NCBI GenBank assembly: GCA_016190005.1
Contig: JACPRK010000127.1
Span: 1-64,000, forward strand
Direction: 5' to 3'
Length of the DNA stretch: 64,000 nt
DNA from: Candidatus Wallbacteria bacterium
GTDB lineage: Bacteria > Muiribacteriota > UBA6191 > JACPRK01
Below the pieces are notes generated by a model. It did not search any database and had not been told where the DNA came from. It saw only the letters and a list, made by a program, of their open reading frames with translations. The position numbers and the translations under genes are program-made. Positions 52,807-61,603 of the stretch are shown piece by piece; within the stretch, counting starts at the first letter, position 1; the number at the start of each line of letters is the position of its first letter.

Positions 52807-55800
52807 ACGGCGGAGGCGGATTCTACACCATGCCGACCCGAAACGCCAGTGCGAAGTGAGCCCTCTCGAGCGCCCGAACGCAGCACGACAACGGGTCCGA
52901 CGGTGACGGTCGCACCCGCGATCGGCCCCTGGGCCAGCTCGACCGGGCGACCCGTGATCCGGGCGAGCTCCGCGAGACCGGCGGCCAGCAGAGCGGCCAC
53001 GGCGGGGTCGGAGGTTGCCAGCTTGGAGCCGGCGGCCGGCGCCCGGCGCAACTCGACGACGAGCGCGTGTTGCCAGACGTCCGCAGATACATCGAAGTCG
53101 GAGGCCGGCCGGCGCTCGCGCGTCCAGGCGGCGAGCTTCTCGAAAACGTAAGGACAGAGCGGTCCGAAGGCGGGCCCGAGCTCCTCGAGCACGCGCACGG
53201 TCGCAGCACGCACCGCGCCCAGGTCGGTCCCCTCCCGGCGCCGGGCGGCGGCCAGACCCGCGTAGAGCGAGAAGTCGTCCGTCACGTCCAGGAAGATATC
53301 GGCAACCTCGCGCAGCGAGTGCCTCTCGTAGGCATCTCGCGCGGCCTCCCGGGCCGCCCGCGCACGCGCCACGATCCAATGGTCGGACAGGTGCGCGGCG
53401 CCCGCGACCATCGGCGGCTGGAAGAGCCGGAACAGGCCGGCCACCTTGCCGGCAAAGCTCTGGACGGCCCGTCGCGCCCCGCGCAGCCGGCCCTCCGAAA
53501 GCGTCACGACCCGCCCGCCGTCCACATCGAGGCAAAGCAGGTAACCCAGCCGCAAGGCGTCGGCCCCGAAGCGGCGAATCAGGGTCGAGGGCTCCACCAC
53601 GTTTCCTCGGCCGTTTCGCATGGGGCGGGGATAGACGCGCCGCACGAGGCGCTGCTCGTCAGGCCGATCGCCGCTCTCCCTGGGCGCGTCCACGCTCAGG
53701 GAGCCTTCGACGACGTGGATGGAGCCATGCACGTGGATGGTCCTGAACAGCGGCCTGCCCGTCACGGCGAACGAGGCGAGCTGAGCCGGCACCACCCAGC
53801 GCACCAGGAAGTCGGGGTCGACGAACACCTCGTCGATGGGCGCCGGCGTGGCCGTCGAAGGCCAGCCCGCGGCCTCGAGCGCCAGGGCGGCCATCGAGAA
53901 CCACGTGCTGAGCCGCTCCTGAGGACGCTCCGGGTTGTCGTTACCCCACCAGTACTGGCGCGAGATGCACCAGGGCTCCAGCCCTCGCAGGTGCTCCAGC
54001 ACCCGCTCCTTCCAGCGAGCGGGCTCCAGGGTGACGGCCCCGGACTCGATGGCTCTTTCGAGGTGGCCGGCGGCCGTTTCGAAGCGAACGTAGGATTGCG
54101 CGGATCGATCCGGCAAGACCACGGTCTCGCAGCGCCGGCACCGCCGCGCCTCGACCGACCAACGGCCCGTCTCGCAGACTGCCCCGCCTGCCAGCGAGGC
54201 CAGTACGGCCTTGCGCGCGGAGTCCCGTGACGAAGCTGCACGCCCCTCCGCCGCGCGGATCTCACCCCGCTCGTCGAAGAGCTCGGGGCAGTCGAGGATG
54301 CCGTGCGCCGCGGCGGCCGCCGCGTCGAGGTGACGCCAGGCCGGCACAAGGAACTCGGCGTCGGTGGCAAGCGCCTCGACGGTGACGACCGGCAGCGCGC
54401 CCTGGCGCACGGGGATGCGGACCGCCTGTCCGGCCAGCTCGCGATAGCGGCCTCGAGGATTGACCGCGACCGCCACGGCACCGAGCAGCAGCTCCGGGAA
54501 GAACTCCATCGTCTCGATGGCGGCGCCGGCATCCGTGGTGACGCGGATCGCGTAGCGCTCGGTGACTTCGACCTCGCGCCGGACGATGTCGAGCGCGACG
54601 CAAACGGTGCGGCAGCGCGGACAGCGATAGGTGAGCGGGTTGTCCTGCGCGATGAGCTTCGCGTCGGCCAGCGCGAAGTAGAGTCGCCGCACGGCGTCGC
54701 GCCCCTGCGGGCTCATCGGGTCCAGCCAGGTGACCGGGTCGAATCCGACGCCCAGCTGGTGGAGCTGCTCCCGGATGGCGGCGTCGTTTCGGCCGTGGAA
54801 GTCTCGGCAGAGCTCGACGAACTTCGGCCGTCCGATCTCCAGCCGTTCGTGCGGCAGCGATCGCTCCACCGAGAGCTGCAGCTCCAGCCCCCCGTGCTCG
54901 CTTCCCAGGATGCGGCGGGGGTTCTTGCCCGAGAGCCATTCGAGCGCCCGGGCGCGGACGTCGAGCAGCACCGGTGAGAAGAAGGTGGCAAGGCTCGGTC
55001 GGCAGGCGGCTGATACGGGCGAAGCTGCCACGGAATGGCCGGCGCCGGCAAAGCGCGCGTCGCGCTGCCAGGCCACGCGCAGCTCGGGCTCGTCCAGGGC
55101 CGGCACGAAGGCCGGCGGAGCGCGGCGGCGAACCTTGCGTTCACCCGGGGTGTGCCAGCCGCTGTCGATCAGGTGGTCGATGATGCGGCGGCCGCGGTGC
55201 CCCAGCAAGGGGTGCAGCTCGGCGGCGGCGACGTCGGCCAGCTTGTCGGCGGCTTCGCGCGTGGTGATGCCAAGCTCGCGCGCGTGTCGCAGGACGCGGA
55301 GCGTGTCCGGGTAGACGCGCTCGGCCGCGAACTGGATGTCCTCGTCCAGGTAGCCGTGCCATTCGTCGGCGCAGTTCACGATCCCCATACGGTTGCAGAC
55401 GTAGTCGGGCACGAACGCGATACCCCGCTCGCGGAGCCGCTCGGCGTCCTCGGGGGCCCGCAGGATGTTGTTGGCGGCGCCGCAGATGAGCCGGGCCTTC
55501 AGGCGCGGGATGGTCTCGCTGTTGATGACGGCTCCGATGGCGCAAGGGGCCACCACGTCCACGTCGAGCGCAAAGAGGTCGGCCCCGCCGACCGCCTGGA
55601 CCCTGGGGCGGCGCGCGATCAGCTCGGCCACGGCGCGCTGGTTGACGTCCCCGACCCAGACGGAAGCCCCGGCATCGTCGAGCAGCTCGACCAGCGGGGC
55701 GCCGACGTTACCCGCGCCCTGGACCGCGACGCGCACGCCCTGCAGACGGTCGGTGCCCGTCAGGAAGAGCCAGGCGGCCTGCATGCCGCGGAAGACGCCG

Positions 55801-56471
55801 CGGGCCGTGTAGGGCGACGGGTTTCCACTGCCGCCGCGCGATCGCGAGATGCACGTGATGAAGCGATTCTCCGACAGGATGGCGTCCATGTCGGCAGTCT
55901 TGGTGCCGATGTCCTCGGCCGTGTAGTAGACGCCGCCCAGGCTGGCGATGAATCGGCCGTAGGCGCGGAAAATCTCCGCGCGGCGAGCGCTTCCCGGCGG
56001 AAGCTCGTCGGGCGAGGCGCAGTCGGCAGGCCACGATAGGATGCCTTTCCCGCCGCCCCACCAGAGTCCCGCCAGGGCGTTCTTGCGCGTCATGCCTTGC
56101 GCCAGCCTCAGCCCGTCGACCAGGAGCTCCGCGACGTTGGGGTACGGCTTGAAGCGCAGGCCGCCCTGCGCCAGCCCGCGGCGCGTGTCATGGACGAAGG
56201 CAAAGAAGACGGATGCCAGGCCATGCTCACGACCAATGAAGACCGCCTCATGACGCGCGAAGTCGCCCGACAGCTCCAGGAACGCCCGCACCGGCTCCAG
56301 GAGCGCCGGGTGGGAGACCGAAAACTCACCGTTCTCGTAGGTGACGAAGGCGCGCGTCACGCCCGCGTCCTCCAGCATCCGCCGGAACTCCTCGAGCGAC
56401 CAGGCGCGGACCCGCGCGGCCAGCTCGCGCCGGCGGCGGTCGACGTCGGGTTTGCCTTCTGCGCGTGCCAT
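52797..56471 (-). CDS. leucine/valine dehydrogenase fused to degenerate valyl-tRNA synthetase
   Basis: 1224 residues. Residues ~60-440 are a Leu/Val/Glu dehydrogenase with substrate site GGLRFKPYPN, MTRKNALAGLWWGGGKG (catalytic Lys), YYTAEDIGTKTADMDAI, Rossmann GAGNVG, and CAIGAVINSETIPRLKA as in leucine dehydrogenases. Residues ~480-1224 align by eye with valyl-tRNA synthetase: PKFVELCRDF, LTYRCPRCRT, CP1 editing region (~645-740), WCISRQYWWG, then GNVVEPSTLIRRFGADALRL and a helical anticodon-binding part. But HIGH reads ATFF (54978-54989) and MSKSLGN reads MRNGRGN (53601-53621), so charging activity is probably lost. The first half would deaminate Leu/Val to 2-oxo acids with NAD(P). Its stop lies in tRNA-Val. 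ATG at 56471 chosen; GTG at 56522 is an alternative. Confidence 0.85.
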   Translation of the reverse strand: MARAEGKPDVDRRRRELAARVRAWSLEEFRRMLEDAGVTRAFVTYENGEFSVSHPALLEPVRAFLELSGDFARHEAVFIGREHGLASVFFAFVHDTRRGLAQGGLRFKPYPNVAELLVDGLRLAQGMTRKNALAGLWWGGGKGILSWPADCASPDELPPGSARRAEIFRAYGRFIASLGGVYYTAEDIGTKTADMDAILSENRFITCISRSRGGSGNPSPYTARGVFRGMQAAWLFLTGTDRLQGVRVAVQGAGNVGAPLVELLDDAGASVWVGDVNQRAVAELIARRPRVQAVGGADLFALDVDVVAPCAIGAVINSETIPRLKARLICGAANNILRAPEDAERLRERGIAFVPDYVCNRMGIVNCADEWHGYLDEDIQFAAERVYPDTLRVLRHARELGITTREAADKLADVAAAELHPLLGHRGRRIIDHLIDSGWHTPGERKVRRRAPPAFVPALDEPELRVAWQRDARFAGAGHSVAASPVSAACRPSLATFFSPVLLDVRARALEWLSGKNPRRILGSEHGGLELQLSVERSLPHERLEIGRPKFVELCRDFHGRNDAAIREQLHQLGVGFDPVTWLDPMSPQGRDAVRRLYFALADAKLIAQDNPLTYRCPRCRTVCVALDIVRREVEVTERYAIRVTTDAGAAIETMEFFPELLLGAVAVAVNPRGRYRELAGQAVRIPVRQGALPVVTVEALATDAEFLVPAWRHLDAAAAAAHGILDCPELFDERGEIRAAEGRAASSRDSARKAVLASLAGGAVCETGRWSVEARRCRRCETVVLPDRSAQSYVRFETAAGHLERAIESGAVTLEPARWKERVLEHLRGLEPWCISRQYWWGNDNPERPQERLSTWFSMAALALEAAGWPSTATPAPIDEVFVDPDFLVRWVVPAQLASFAVTGRPLFRTIHVHGSIHVVEGSLSVDAPRESGDRPDEQRLVRRVYPRPMRNGRGNVVEPSTLIRRFGADALRLGYLLCLDVDGGRVVTLSEGRLRGARRAVQSFAGKVAGLFRLFQPPMVAGAAHLSDHWIVARARAAREAARDAYERHSLREVADIFLDVTDDFSLYAGLAAARRREGTDLGAVRAATVRVLEELGPAFGPLCPYVFEKLAAWTRERRPASDFDVSADVWQHALVVELRRAPAAGSKLATSDPAVAALLAAGLAELARITGRPVELAQGPIAGATVTVGPVVVLRSGAREGSLRTGVSGRHGVESASAVGG

Positions 56472-56525
56472 CGACGCTACAGGTTGGACCCGGAGGCGCC
56501 CGGTGTCAATGACGCCGGTCACGGC

Positions 56526-56637
56526 AGGCTTCAGGGATCAGGGATCAGGCTTCAGGGATCAGGGATCAGGGATCAGGCTTCAGGGATCAGGGATCAGGCT
56601 TCAGGGATCAGGCGTCAGGGATCAGGCTTGAGGCTTG
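56526..56637. repeat. heptamer minisatellite, 16 in-phase units
   Basis: Sixteen consecutive 7-bp units, AGGCTTC or AGGGATC with minor variants (AGGCGTC, AGGCTTG), upstream of the fusion gene. Degenerate heptamers (AGTGAGG, AGTGAGA) continue to about 56670. Confidence 0.95.
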
Positions 56638-56696
56638 AGAAGTGAGGAGTGAGAGGTGAGAAGGGTTCCCGATTCTCGATTCTCGCTTAGGGACGG

Positions 56697-57086
56697 CTAC
56701 TGGACGCGGAGCTTGTGCTCGACGTACTTCACGAGCATGTCGACCGTGTAGTACTTGGCGAGATCGGAGACGGGGAGGTCGCCGTTGACGTCGCTGAGGT
56801 CGATGTAGGGATACCGCGTGCGAAGAACGTTCAGACCCTCGCCGGTCAGCTTGCCGGCGCTGACGTACTGCTTGTTGCTGAAGATCTCCTGCGGGAAGAG
56901 CTCGCCCTGCGGAATCTTGAGGCCGAAGGCCTTCTCCATACGGAAGATGATGTCGACGAAGTCGATCGACTCGGCTTCGAGATCGCGCGTGAGCGACGTG
57001 TCCGGCTTCATGCGCTCCTCCTCGACTCCGAGGGCCTGATTCAGACAGCGCTTGACCTTGCCATAAATCTCGTCGCGATTCATCAT
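56697..57086 (-). CDS. acyl carrier protein, extended form
   Basis: 129 residues. The N-terminal ~80 are an acyl carrier protein: TSLTRDLEAESIDFVDIIFR holds the phosphopantetheine-attachment Ser in a D-x-x-x-x-S-I-D context, followed by IPQGELFPQEIF. The C-terminal ~45 residues (LSDVNGDLPVSDLAKYYTVD) replace the usual short helix IV and make it longer than housekeeping ACPs (~80). No ketosynthase or fab gene is adjacent. AAGGAG precedes the ATG by 10 bases; a second ATG follows at once. It is upstream of, and on the same strand as, the branched-chain dehydrogenase fusion, separated by the heptamer repeat. Confidence 0.88.
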   Translation of the reverse strand: MMNRDEIYGKVKRCLNQALGVEEERMKPDTSLTRDLEAESIDFVDIIFRMEKAFGLKIPQGELFPQEIFSNKQYVSAGKLTGEGLNVLRTRYPYIDLSDVNGDLPVSDLAKYYTVDMLVKYVEHKLRVQ

Positions 57087-57240
57087 CGGAATGCCGCTCC
57101 TTCTCCGCAGCAGAACAACCCGGGCCCACCGGCTCCGGAGGCAACGGGAGCCGCATTATATCAGGGAATGGCGTTCATTTCAAGCGCCACGCGGCATCGG
57201 GGTGCACGCGCGGTAGGGGGGAGGGCGCATCACACGGTGA

Positions 57241-57343
57241 CCGTTCGCCTTTCGGCGAGCTCAGGACATGCTTGTCGAAGGGCGGGCAGGCGAGAACCCA
57301 CTCTGAGCCTGAATTGTGGTTCGACAAGCTCACCACGAACGGG
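57241..57343. repeat. REP-like inverted pair
   Basis: Left arm CCGTTCGCC ... GAGCTCAGGACATGCTTGTC (57241-57283) and right arm GGTTCGACAAGCTCACCACG (57319-57343) form an imperfect inverted pair around a 35-bp spacer. The TTCGACAAGCTCA core is a common extragenic palindrome in many bacterial genomes. The region 57087-57400 holds no gene. Confidence 0.6.
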
Positions 57344-57400
57344 ATAGCGACTCATGAACCGCGCGCGCAACCGCGCCATCGGCGTCGTAGAATCGCCGGC

Positions 57401-58594
57401 ATGAACCGTCGGATGGCGCTCGCTCTGCTCACCGTGCTTCCCGCTTGGCTCATCATCGAGCTCTGCTTCTGGCCTCACCCGCAGGGTGCATCCGAGATGC
57501 TGGCCCGGCTCGGCGCTGGCCCCTACACGACGGCGTCGGCCTACTGCAGAACACGGTATGGCTGGTTCGCGCTGGCCTGCGGAGCACAGCTGGCGCTCTG
57601 GCTGGCGCTAGCCTCGCCGCTTGTCAGCCGGGCCTTCGAGGCGGCCGTCGCGCGATTCTCGCCGGTGGCGCGAGCCGCGGCGATCGCCCTGGCCTGTACC
57701 GCCCTGGCGCGTAGTCTCTCCCTGACGTTCGGTTTCGCGTCGGGACACCTGCTGGACCGAGCCTACGGCCTGACGCGCCAGTCGACCTGGGCCTGGCTCA
57801 CCGAGCAGCTGCTGGAGCACGCGCTCGCGGCCTCTGTGACCGTCGCGGCGGCGGCGGCCGTCATCTGGGCCGCCGGCCGCTTCGGGCGCGGCTGGTGGCT
57901 GGTGTCGACCGCCGTTCTTTCCGCCGGCACCCTCGCCCTGGTCGCCGCGCAGCCGCTGCTGATCGATCCGCTCTTCGACCGCTACATCCCACTCCAAGGA
58001 ACGCCCGGTTCAGAACGGCTCATGGAGCTGGCGCGCCGCGCGGGGTTCGACCCCGCCAGGCTCTCGGTGGCGCTCGTCAGCCATCGCACAACCAAGGGCA
58101 ACGCCTTTGTCAACGGCCTGGGACCGACTGAGCGGATCGCGCTCTGGGACACGTTCCTGGAGGCCTCTCGCGCCGACGAGGCCGAGCTGGTCCTGGCCCA
58201 CGAGCTGGGCCACTGGCGCGCCGGCCACGTGGCCCTGGGCACTGCGCTCGCCCTGGTCGGACTGGCTCTCGCAATGATGCTCTTCTCGGCGTTGTTCCCG
58301 GTTCCCACCCCGCGCGACGTACCGGCGATCCTGCTGACGGTTTTCATCCTGCGAGTGGCCTGCCTGCCAGTCGAAAATGCCGTCTCGCGCGCCATCGAGG
58401 CCCAGGCCGACTTCCTCTCGCTCCGCTACACGAACAGGGCCGAGGCCTTCATCAGAGCCGAAGAGCAGCTGGCCCGCCAGAACCTCTCGGACCCCGACCC
58501 GCCGCCCCTGGCCGTCTGGCTACTCTTCACGCACCCGCCGACCTCAGAGCGCATCGCCATGGCCCAGCGCTTCGCGCGCGCCGGCTCACGTTGA
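57401..58594 (+). CDS. M48-family membrane metalloprotease (Ste24/CAAX-protease-like)
   Basis: 397 residues with several transmembrane helices before and after the catalytic site. The zinc motif is LAHELGHW (HELGH), with the third ligand Glu in SRAIEAQADFLS. The preceding strand FVNGLGPTERIALWDTFLEA and the tail NLSDPDPPPLAVW, FTHPPTSERI are characteristic of Ste24-type M48A peptidases. It probably cleaves membrane or lipidated proteins at the inner membrane. The ATG at 57401 gives a normal first hydrophobic helix (ALALLTVLPAWLIIELCFW). Upstream is the REP-like pair. No strong ribosome-binding site is visible. Confidence 0.88.
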   Translation: MNRRMALALLTVLPAWLIIELCFWPHPQGASEMLARLGAGPYTTASAYCRTRYGWFALACGAQLALWLALASPLVSRAFEAAVARFSPVARAAAIALACTALARSLSLTFGFASGHLLDRAYGLTRQSTWAWLTEQLLEHALAASVTVAAAAAVIWAAGRFGRGWWLVSTAVLSAGTLALVAAQPLLIDPLFDRYIPLQGTPGSERLMELARRAGFDPARLSVALVSHRTTKGNAFVNGLGPTERIALWDTFLEASRADEAELVLAHELGHWRAGHVALGTALALVGLALAMMLFSALFPVPTPRDVPAILLTVFILRVACLPVENAVSRAIEAQADFLSLRYTNRAEAFIRAEEQLARQNLSDPDPPPLAVWLLFTHPPTSERIAMAQRFARAGSR

Positions 58595-58627
58595 CAGCGG
58601 CCCTCGGCGGCCCTATCTTCAGACCCG

Positions 58628-59089
58628 GTGGCCTACTTCCACAACTCGGGCCGGCCCAGGCCCGCACGCGTCTTCGCCGTCCTCGAGCCGGGGGAAGCTC
58701 CGGACCGCGCCGCGACCGCCTCGCCCGGAACAGCCCGCACAACGGTACTGCTGCCGGTCGCCCCGGGCGCTCCCCGACGCCGCCCCGTCTGGCCCGCCGC
58801 CGCCGGCGGGCTCGTCCTGCTTGCGGCGGCCGTGGTCCTCTACCTCAAATCATCCGCCGGACCCGCCGAGGTGGTTCCGATGATCGCCACCCGACCTGCA
58901 AAGCCAGCGCGCACCTCCATCTTCGCGCCCTCGAAAACCGTCGTGACGGGCGAAAACTGGACCTACGGGCGCACCGGCAAGCCGCCGAAGCAGACCCTGC
59001 CGTCGGCGGCGGCCGTCGCCGCCTATCGCAACGAAATGGAGAAGCTGGCCGAGCGCCAGCGCCAGCAGCTCTCCGCCGCGCGCCGCTAG
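58628..59089 (+). CDS. single-span membrane protein of unknown function
   Basis: 153 residues from a GTG start. A Pro/Arg/Ala-rich N-terminus (~55 residues), one transmembrane helix (WPAAAGGLVLLAAAVVLYL), then a ~75-residue outer part with SIFAPSKTVVTGENWTYGRT and a short helix NEMEKLAERQRQQLSAA. Family not recognised. It lies 33 bp after the M48 protease stop on the same strand and may be cotranscribed. It converges with the kinase gene, ending 11 bp apart. The start is uncertain. Confidence 0.5.
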   Translation: MAYFHNSGRPRPARVFAVLEPGEAPDRAATASPGTARTTVLLPVAPGAPRRRPVWPAAAGGLVLLAAAVVLYLKSSAGPAEVVPMIATRPAKPARTSIFAPSKTVVTGENWTYGRTGKPPKQTLPSAAAVAAYRNEMEKLAERQRQQLSAARR

Positions 59090-59099
59090 GGGCTGCCCT

Positions 59100-61070
59100 T
59101 CACCGGCCGGCCACGGGAGTCACGTACCGGAATGCCAGCCGGTCCAGTCTCGACTTCATTCGCCGCAGCTCGGCCACGGGCGTCGAGTACCGGACCGTGA
59201 CCGCCAGCTGCCCTCGCTTCAAGCATCGCGCGTCGAAGGCGTGATACAGGCAGGACTCCTTGGCCTGCTGCTCCCGGTGAAACCAGAGCGCTGCCGGCGC
59301 CTCGCCCCCGGCGATCCAGACTTCGTAGGCGCCGCCCGGCGGCAGGTCCCGAGAGCAGAGCACGAGCTCGGCCGCGTCCCCCGTCCAGGGTGCGTCGAAT
59401 GTCACCATGTACAGCTGGCGAAAGACCGGCTTCTTCCCCAGCGGGTCCCAGGCCGCCGCCGCCTTCGACTCGAAGTCGACGCGCCCCTGGAGCGGCACCT
59501 CTCGCTCCGCAATCGCCCGACCAGGCCCGGCCCAAAGCGTCGTCTTGGTCCCGAGCCGCCAGCGCGAGCTCTCCAGCCGCTCCACCCCGCTCTTCCAGGG
59601 GATGCCGAGGACCGCGCAAAAGTGATCCGTCCGCCTCAGCTCCTTGAGCGAGTCGTAGAACGGCTGCGAAGACGCAAGCGGCACCGCGTCGTGAAATCCG
59701 TCCCGCGCCACCAGCTCGGCAGTCGCGTGCAGCCTCTCCCTGAGCCGCGCGGCGGCTGCGCACGCCTCGAGCTTCGCCGCCTTCTGCCCAGCCGTCACTC
59801 CTCGGCCCGCCGTATGGAAGACGGCGTCTCGCGCCTGATCGAAGCCGCACGCCTTCACCGCGCGCCGCAGCTCCTCCAGGTGCGGAACAGCGCCCTCGAA
59901 GCTCACGGCGCCGCCCTGTTGCCGCGCGCCGGAGGCGACGCCCGGACTCCCGGCGCCACCGAGCCGCCCCGCCGCTATCACGGCCCGAGTCTCGCCCGCC
60001 AGCAATCGCTCCGCACCGCTCCCCGCGGGCTCCGTCACGGTCGCTCGCTCCCCCGTCGCCGACAGCAACCAGAGCGCCGCGCACCCGACGGCTACTCCCA
60101 CTGCCGCCGCAGCAGCCATCGGCCTGCCCCGTCCCGCCACGGCGGGGCCGGGCCTGGCAGGCCGCGCGGCGCGTGAGGCGGGTGTGCTCGCCGGCCGCGC
60201 CACGAGCTGCGACGTGTCGAGCGTCGCCAGCCCCGGCGCCAGCGCCTCTCGCATCTCTTTCACCGTTTGAATCCTCCGGCCTGCCTCGACCGTCAAACAA
60301 CCGTCCACCGCGGCCTGCAGCCAGCCCGGCGCCACCGGAAGAGATCGCGCCAGCGGATCGGGCTCGCCCTCGACTTTCGCAGCCACCAGCTCCTGCGTCG
60401 AGCCCGTCGGAAACGGAAATCGCCCCGACAACGCCCGGTAGAGGATAACCCCCGCCGCGTAGACGTCCCAGGCTGGCGACACCTCCTCCCCCAGGATCTG
60501 CTCGGGCGACATGTAGACCGGCGTCCCGACGGCAAACCCCTCCTGCGTCAGGTCAACCCGGTGCGCCAGGTGCTTGGCGAGGCCGAAGTCGATCAGCTTC
60601 ACGACCCTGCCGCCGACGACGAAGATGTTGTCCGGCTTGAGGTCGCGGTGGATGACGCCGTTTTTCTGCAAGTACTCCAGCCCGTCGAGAAGTTGCGCCA
60701 TCAGCAGGAGCGCCTCTTCCCACGGCATGCGCCGGGGGCCCTGGTGGACGGTCCAGGTCACGCCTTCCACCAGCTCCGTGGCAATGTAGGGCCCCCCTGC
60801 AGCGAAGCCGGCGTCGAACAGCCGGACGATGTTCGGATGCGAGAGCTTGGAGAGTATGCGCGCCTCTTCCTGGAAGCGGCGGGCCGTCTGCATGTCCCGA
60901 AACGCGTCCGGGCGGACCAGCTTGACCGCCACGCGCCTCGACAGCGACGTCTGCACTGCCTCGAACACCTGCCCCATCGCGCCCTCGCCGAGTAGCCGCA
61001 CCGGCCGGTACCGCTCCACGAGCTCCGCGGGGAAGTCGCTGGGCAGCAGGTCGGCGGTCGATTCGGTCAT
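59100..61070 (-). CDS. transmembrane Ser/Thr protein kinase (Hanks type)
   Basis: 656 residues. The kinase domain occupies ~18-280: Gly loop LLGEGAMGQVFEA, VAVKLV (catalytic Lys), VIHRDLKPDNIFV, LIDFGLAKHL (DFG), GTPVYMSPEQILG. A Pro/Ala/Arg linker and one transmembrane helix (AAAAAVGVAVGCAALWLLS, ~315-335) follow, then an exported ~300-residue region with Cys pairs and no known sensor fold (YMVTFDAPWTGDAAELVLCS, AYEVWIAGGEAPAALWF). There are no PASTA repeats. The ATG has no good ribosome-binding site. It is divergent from archease-rtcB with ~65 bp between starts, so the promoters are likely shared. Confidence 0.9.
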   Translation of the reverse strand: MTESTADLLPSDFPAELVERYRPVRLLGEGAMGQVFEAVQTSLSRRVAVKLVRPDAFRDMQTARRFQEEARILSKLSHPNIVRLFDAGFAAGGPYIATELVEGVTWTVHQGPRRMPWEEALLLMAQLLDGLEYLQKNGVIHRDLKPDNIFVVGGRVVKLIDFGLAKHLAHRVDLTQEGFAVGTPVYMSPEQILGEEVSPAWDVYAAGVILYRALSGRFPFPTGSTQELVAAKVEGEPDPLARSLPVAPGWLQAAVDGCLTVEAGRRIQTVKEMREALAPGLATLDTSQLVARPASTPASRAARPARPGPAVAGRGRPMAAAAAVGVAVGCAALWLLSATGERATVTEPAGSGAERLLAGETRAVIAAGRLGGAGSPGVASGARQQGGAVSFEGAVPHLEELRRAVKACGFDQARDAVFHTAGRGVTAGQKAAKLEACAAAARLRERLHATAELVARDGFHDAVPLASSQPFYDSLKELRRTDHFCAVLGIPWKSGVERLESSRWRLGTKTTLWAGPGRAIAEREVPLQGRVDFESKAAAAWDPLGKKPVFRQLYMVTFDAPWTGDAAELVLCSRDLPPGGAYEVWIAGGEAPAALWFHREQQAKESCLYHAFDARCLKRGQLAVTVRYSTPVAELRRMKSRLDRLAFRYVTPVAGR

Positions 61071-61134
61071 GGCTCTGGCGGCTGATCATTCTAGCGCAAC
61101 GGCTGGTTGGCCCTCGCGCCGCAGAGGAAGTAGG

Positions 61135-61575
61135 ATGCGACCAATGCAGACCGCCATCCCGGCGCGCCACCGGCTCCTGGCCCACACGGCGGACATGGGC
61201 GTGTTCGTCAAGGCTCCCGACCTGGACGGCCTCCTGGCATCGGCAGCGCAAGCGGTCACGGAGCTGTTGGTAGAGCCCGATGCCGTGAGCGAGCAGCGCG
61301 AGCTTTCCCTGGAGCTCGAGGCCCAAGACCCCGCGGAGCTGCTAGTGCGCTGGCTCTCGGAGGTGCTCTTCCTCTTCGAGACGCGCCACTTCCTGGGCCG
61401 CCGCTTCCAGGTCCGGACGGCCGGAGGCTCGCGGCTATCGGCGAGGATCGGCGGCGAGGAGCTCGACTTTGAGCGCCACCGGTTCCGCTGCGAAGTGAAG
61501 GCCGTCACGCGCCACAGGCTGCGCGGCGAACCGACGACACGCGGCTGGCGGGCGTTCTTCATCGTGGACTTATGA
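61135..61575 (+). CDS. archease
   Basis: 146 residues. Hallmarks: HTADMGVFVKAPDLDGL near the N-terminus with the metal-binding Asp, LLVRWLSEVLFLFET in the middle, and the C-terminal KAVTRHRL ... WRAFFIVDL. Archease accelerates and remodels the guanylylation step of RtcB RNA ligases. Its partner rtcB begins 28 bp downstream, so the functional pairing is direct. The ATG at 61135 has AGAGGA six bases upstream; the ATG at 61144 is a less likely alternative. Confidence 0.93.
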   Translation: MRPMQTAIPARHRLLAHTADMGVFVKAPDLDGLLASAAQAVTELLVEPDAVSEQRELSLELEAQDPAELLVRWLSEVLFLFETRHFLGRRFQVRTAGGSRLSARIGGEELDFERHRFRCEVKAVTRHRLRGEPTTRGWRAFFIVDL

Positions 61576-61603
61576 GAAGCAAGCCAATCGCAAGGAGCGT
61601 TCG

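Noticed and set aside
56526-56637. Short regular repeats as a CRISPR array
   Set aside because: Units are 7 bp with no spacers and no cas genes nearby; a minisatellite fits.
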